Shown piece by piece: positions 62,591 through 64,000 of a stretch of 64,000 nt of DNA (position 1 is the first letter of the stretch; each line of letters begins with the position of its first letter). This DNA comes from Chryseobacterium paludis (GTDB lineage: Bacteria > Bacteroidota > Bacteroidia > Flavobacteriales > Weeksellaceae): NCBI RefSeq assembly GCF_025403485.1, contig NZ_CP099966.1, forward strand, positions 4,078,501-4,142,500, read 5' to 3'. The position numbers were made by a program, and so were the translations under genes. The notes beneath the pieces are model-generated. The model was not told where the DNA came from. It saw only the letters and a program-made list of their open reading frames with translations, and searched no databases.

Positions 62591-64000
62591 AAAGAAATCG
62601 TTAAGGGCGTATGGCGGATGCCTAGGCTTTCAGAGGCGACGAAGGACGTGGTAAGCTGCGAAAAGCTCGGGGGATTGGCACACACGAATTGATCCCGAGA
62701 TGTCCGAATGGGGCAACCCGGCTGGTTGAAGACCAGTCACCTCGTAAGAGGAGCAAACCCGGAGAACTGAAACATCTAAGTACCCGGAGGAAAAGAAATC
62801 GAAGAGATTCCGTAAGTAGTGGCGAGCGAACGCGGATTAGCCCAAAAGTCTTTATATATTTAAAAGAATGTTCTGGAAAGAACAGCCATAGAGGGTGATA
62901 GCCCCGTATTTGAAAGGTATATTTTGATGATAAATGAGTAGGGCGGGACACGTGAAATCCTGTCTGAATATGGGGGGACCATCCTCCAAGGCTAAATACT
63001 CCTGAAAGACCGATAGTGAACAAGTACTGTGAAGGAAAGGTGAAAAGCACTTCGAATAGAAGGGTGAAATAGAACCTGAAACCGTACGCCTACAAGCGGT
63101 CGGAGCCCACATGTTGGGTGACGGCGTGCCTTTTGCATAATGAGCCTACGAGTTAATTTTACTAGCGAGGTTAAGGACTTCAGGTCCGGAGCCGGAGCGA
63201 AAGCGAGTCTGAATAGGGCGTATAGTTAGTAGGATTAGACGCGAAACCTTGTGATCTACCCATGGGCAGGTTGAAGCTCTGGTAACACAGAGTGGAGGAC
63301 CGAACCGGTTGACGTTGAAAAGTCTTCGGATGACCTGTGGGTAGGGGTGAAAGGCCAATCAAACTGGGAGATAGCTCGTACTCCCCGAAATGCATTTAGG
63401 TGCAGCGTCGTATATAAGTTTATTAGAGGTAGAGCTACTGATTGGATGCGGGGGTTTCATCGCCTACCAATTCCTGACAAACTCCGAATGCTAATAAATG
63501 TTCTACGGCAGTGAGGGCATGGGTGCTAAGGTCCATGTCCGAGAGGGAAAGAACCCAGACCAACAGCTAAGGTCCCCAAATATATGTTAAGTTGAAGCAA
63601 CGCGGTTGGACTGCATTGACAGCTAGGATGTTGGCTTGGAAGCAGCCATTCATTTAAAGAGTGCGTAACAGCTCACTAGTCGAGCGGTCCGGCATGGATA
63701 ATAATCGGGCATAAACATATTACCGAAGCTATGGATTTGTACTTATGTACATCTGGTAGGGGAGCATTCTGTTTGCACAGAAGCAGTGGCGCGAGCCATT
63801 GTGGAGCGTACAGAAAAGAAAATGTAGGCATAAGTAACGATAAAGGGGGCGAGAAACCCCCTCACCGAAAGACTAAGGTTTCCTCAGCCATGCTAATCAG
63901 CTGAGGGTTAGTCGGGACCTAACGCGAACCCGAAAGGGGTAGTGGATGGACAATGGGTTAATATTCCCATACTTGCTCACACTAAAAAGGGGACGGAGTG
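62591..64000 (+). rRNA. rrl: 23S ribosomal RNA, 5' part
   Basis: First 1410 nt or so of the large-subunit rRNA, running off the right edge. Conserved 5' blocks: GGCGGATGCCTAGGC near 62613 and GAGGCGACGAAGGACGTG near 62633, then GTGAAAAGCACTTCG and GGCGTGCCTTTTGCATAATG in domain I. The start is set by analogy with E. coli. All apparent protein frames within it are spurious. Confidence 0.96.

Overview
The window comes from a flavobacterium, almost certainly Chryseobacterium or a close relative. The 16S gene at the right end has Chryseobacterium-type sequence, the DNA is AT-rich, promoters follow the Bacteroidota pattern (TTTG, about 19 nt, TAnnTTTG), several proteins carry type IX secretion (T9SS) C-terminal signals, and the T9SS/gliding gene sprA lies in the order ruvA-sprA-gcvH. 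The 16S 3' tail lacks the usual anti-Shine-Dalgarno CCTCC, which fits the weak ribosome binding sites and several TTG starts seen here.

Layout. (1) 1-13661: phenylacetate catabolism, all on the + strand: paaK (3' part), paaE, paaA, paaB, paaC, paaD, paaG, paaH, a small unknown gene, paaI, paaJ, paaY, then a secreted esterase and a secreted aspartic-protease-like protein, and paaZ. PaaK makes phenylacetyl-CoA, PaaABCDE epoxidises it, PaaG isomerises to the oxepin, PaaZ opens and oxidises the ring, and PaaH/PaaJ complete beta-oxidation. PaaZ carries an extra C-terminal DinB-like domain. Palindromic or AT-rich repeat elements fill most gaps between the paa genes. (2) 13686-18367: terminator, SMI1/KNR4 and DUF4241 proteins (both immunity-type families), a SMUG2-type DNA glycosylase, a T9SS cargo protein, a phage-collar-like protein and an enoyl-CoA hydratase homologue. 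(3) 18414-23595: a set of membrane proteins, a winged-helix regulator, a metallophosphoesterase, a COQ4 homologue broken by an in-frame TAG, a DUF4173 protein and two lipoproteins. Two identical 17-bp palindromes overlap the promoters around the regulator. (4) 23658-28587: a frameshifted T9SS subtilase, dtd, a degenerate Rieske-like lipoprotein, greA with a hairpin in its leader, a HIT protein and clpX. (5) 28620-32398: T9SS surface protein, a small PID-type membrane-anchored protein, a TlpA-like thioredoxin and tRNA-Met.

(6) 32570-38277 (- strand) is the most distinctive region: a peptide export cassette with a three-domain (C39-like, VKOR, DsbA-like) disulfide-forming protein, two small Cys-containing precursor peptides with leader-like N-termini (one only 56 aa), a C39-peptidase ABC transporter and an HlyD-type adaptor. 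It looks like a system for making, trimming and exporting disulfide-bonded bacteriocin-like peptides. (7) 38570-50758: CocE-type hydrolase, DUF3810 metallopeptidase, sugar:H+ symporter with an inserted coiled coil, acyltransferase, GtrA protein, amino-sugar kinase, malic enzyme and a LamB-like porin. (8) 50939-59601: ruvA, sprA, gcvH and a VanZ-like gene. (9) 59602-64000: three tandem promoters and an rRNA operon (16S, tRNA-Ile, tRNA-Ala, 5' part of 23S).

All calls rest on reading the sequence and on recalled family features. No database search was run.
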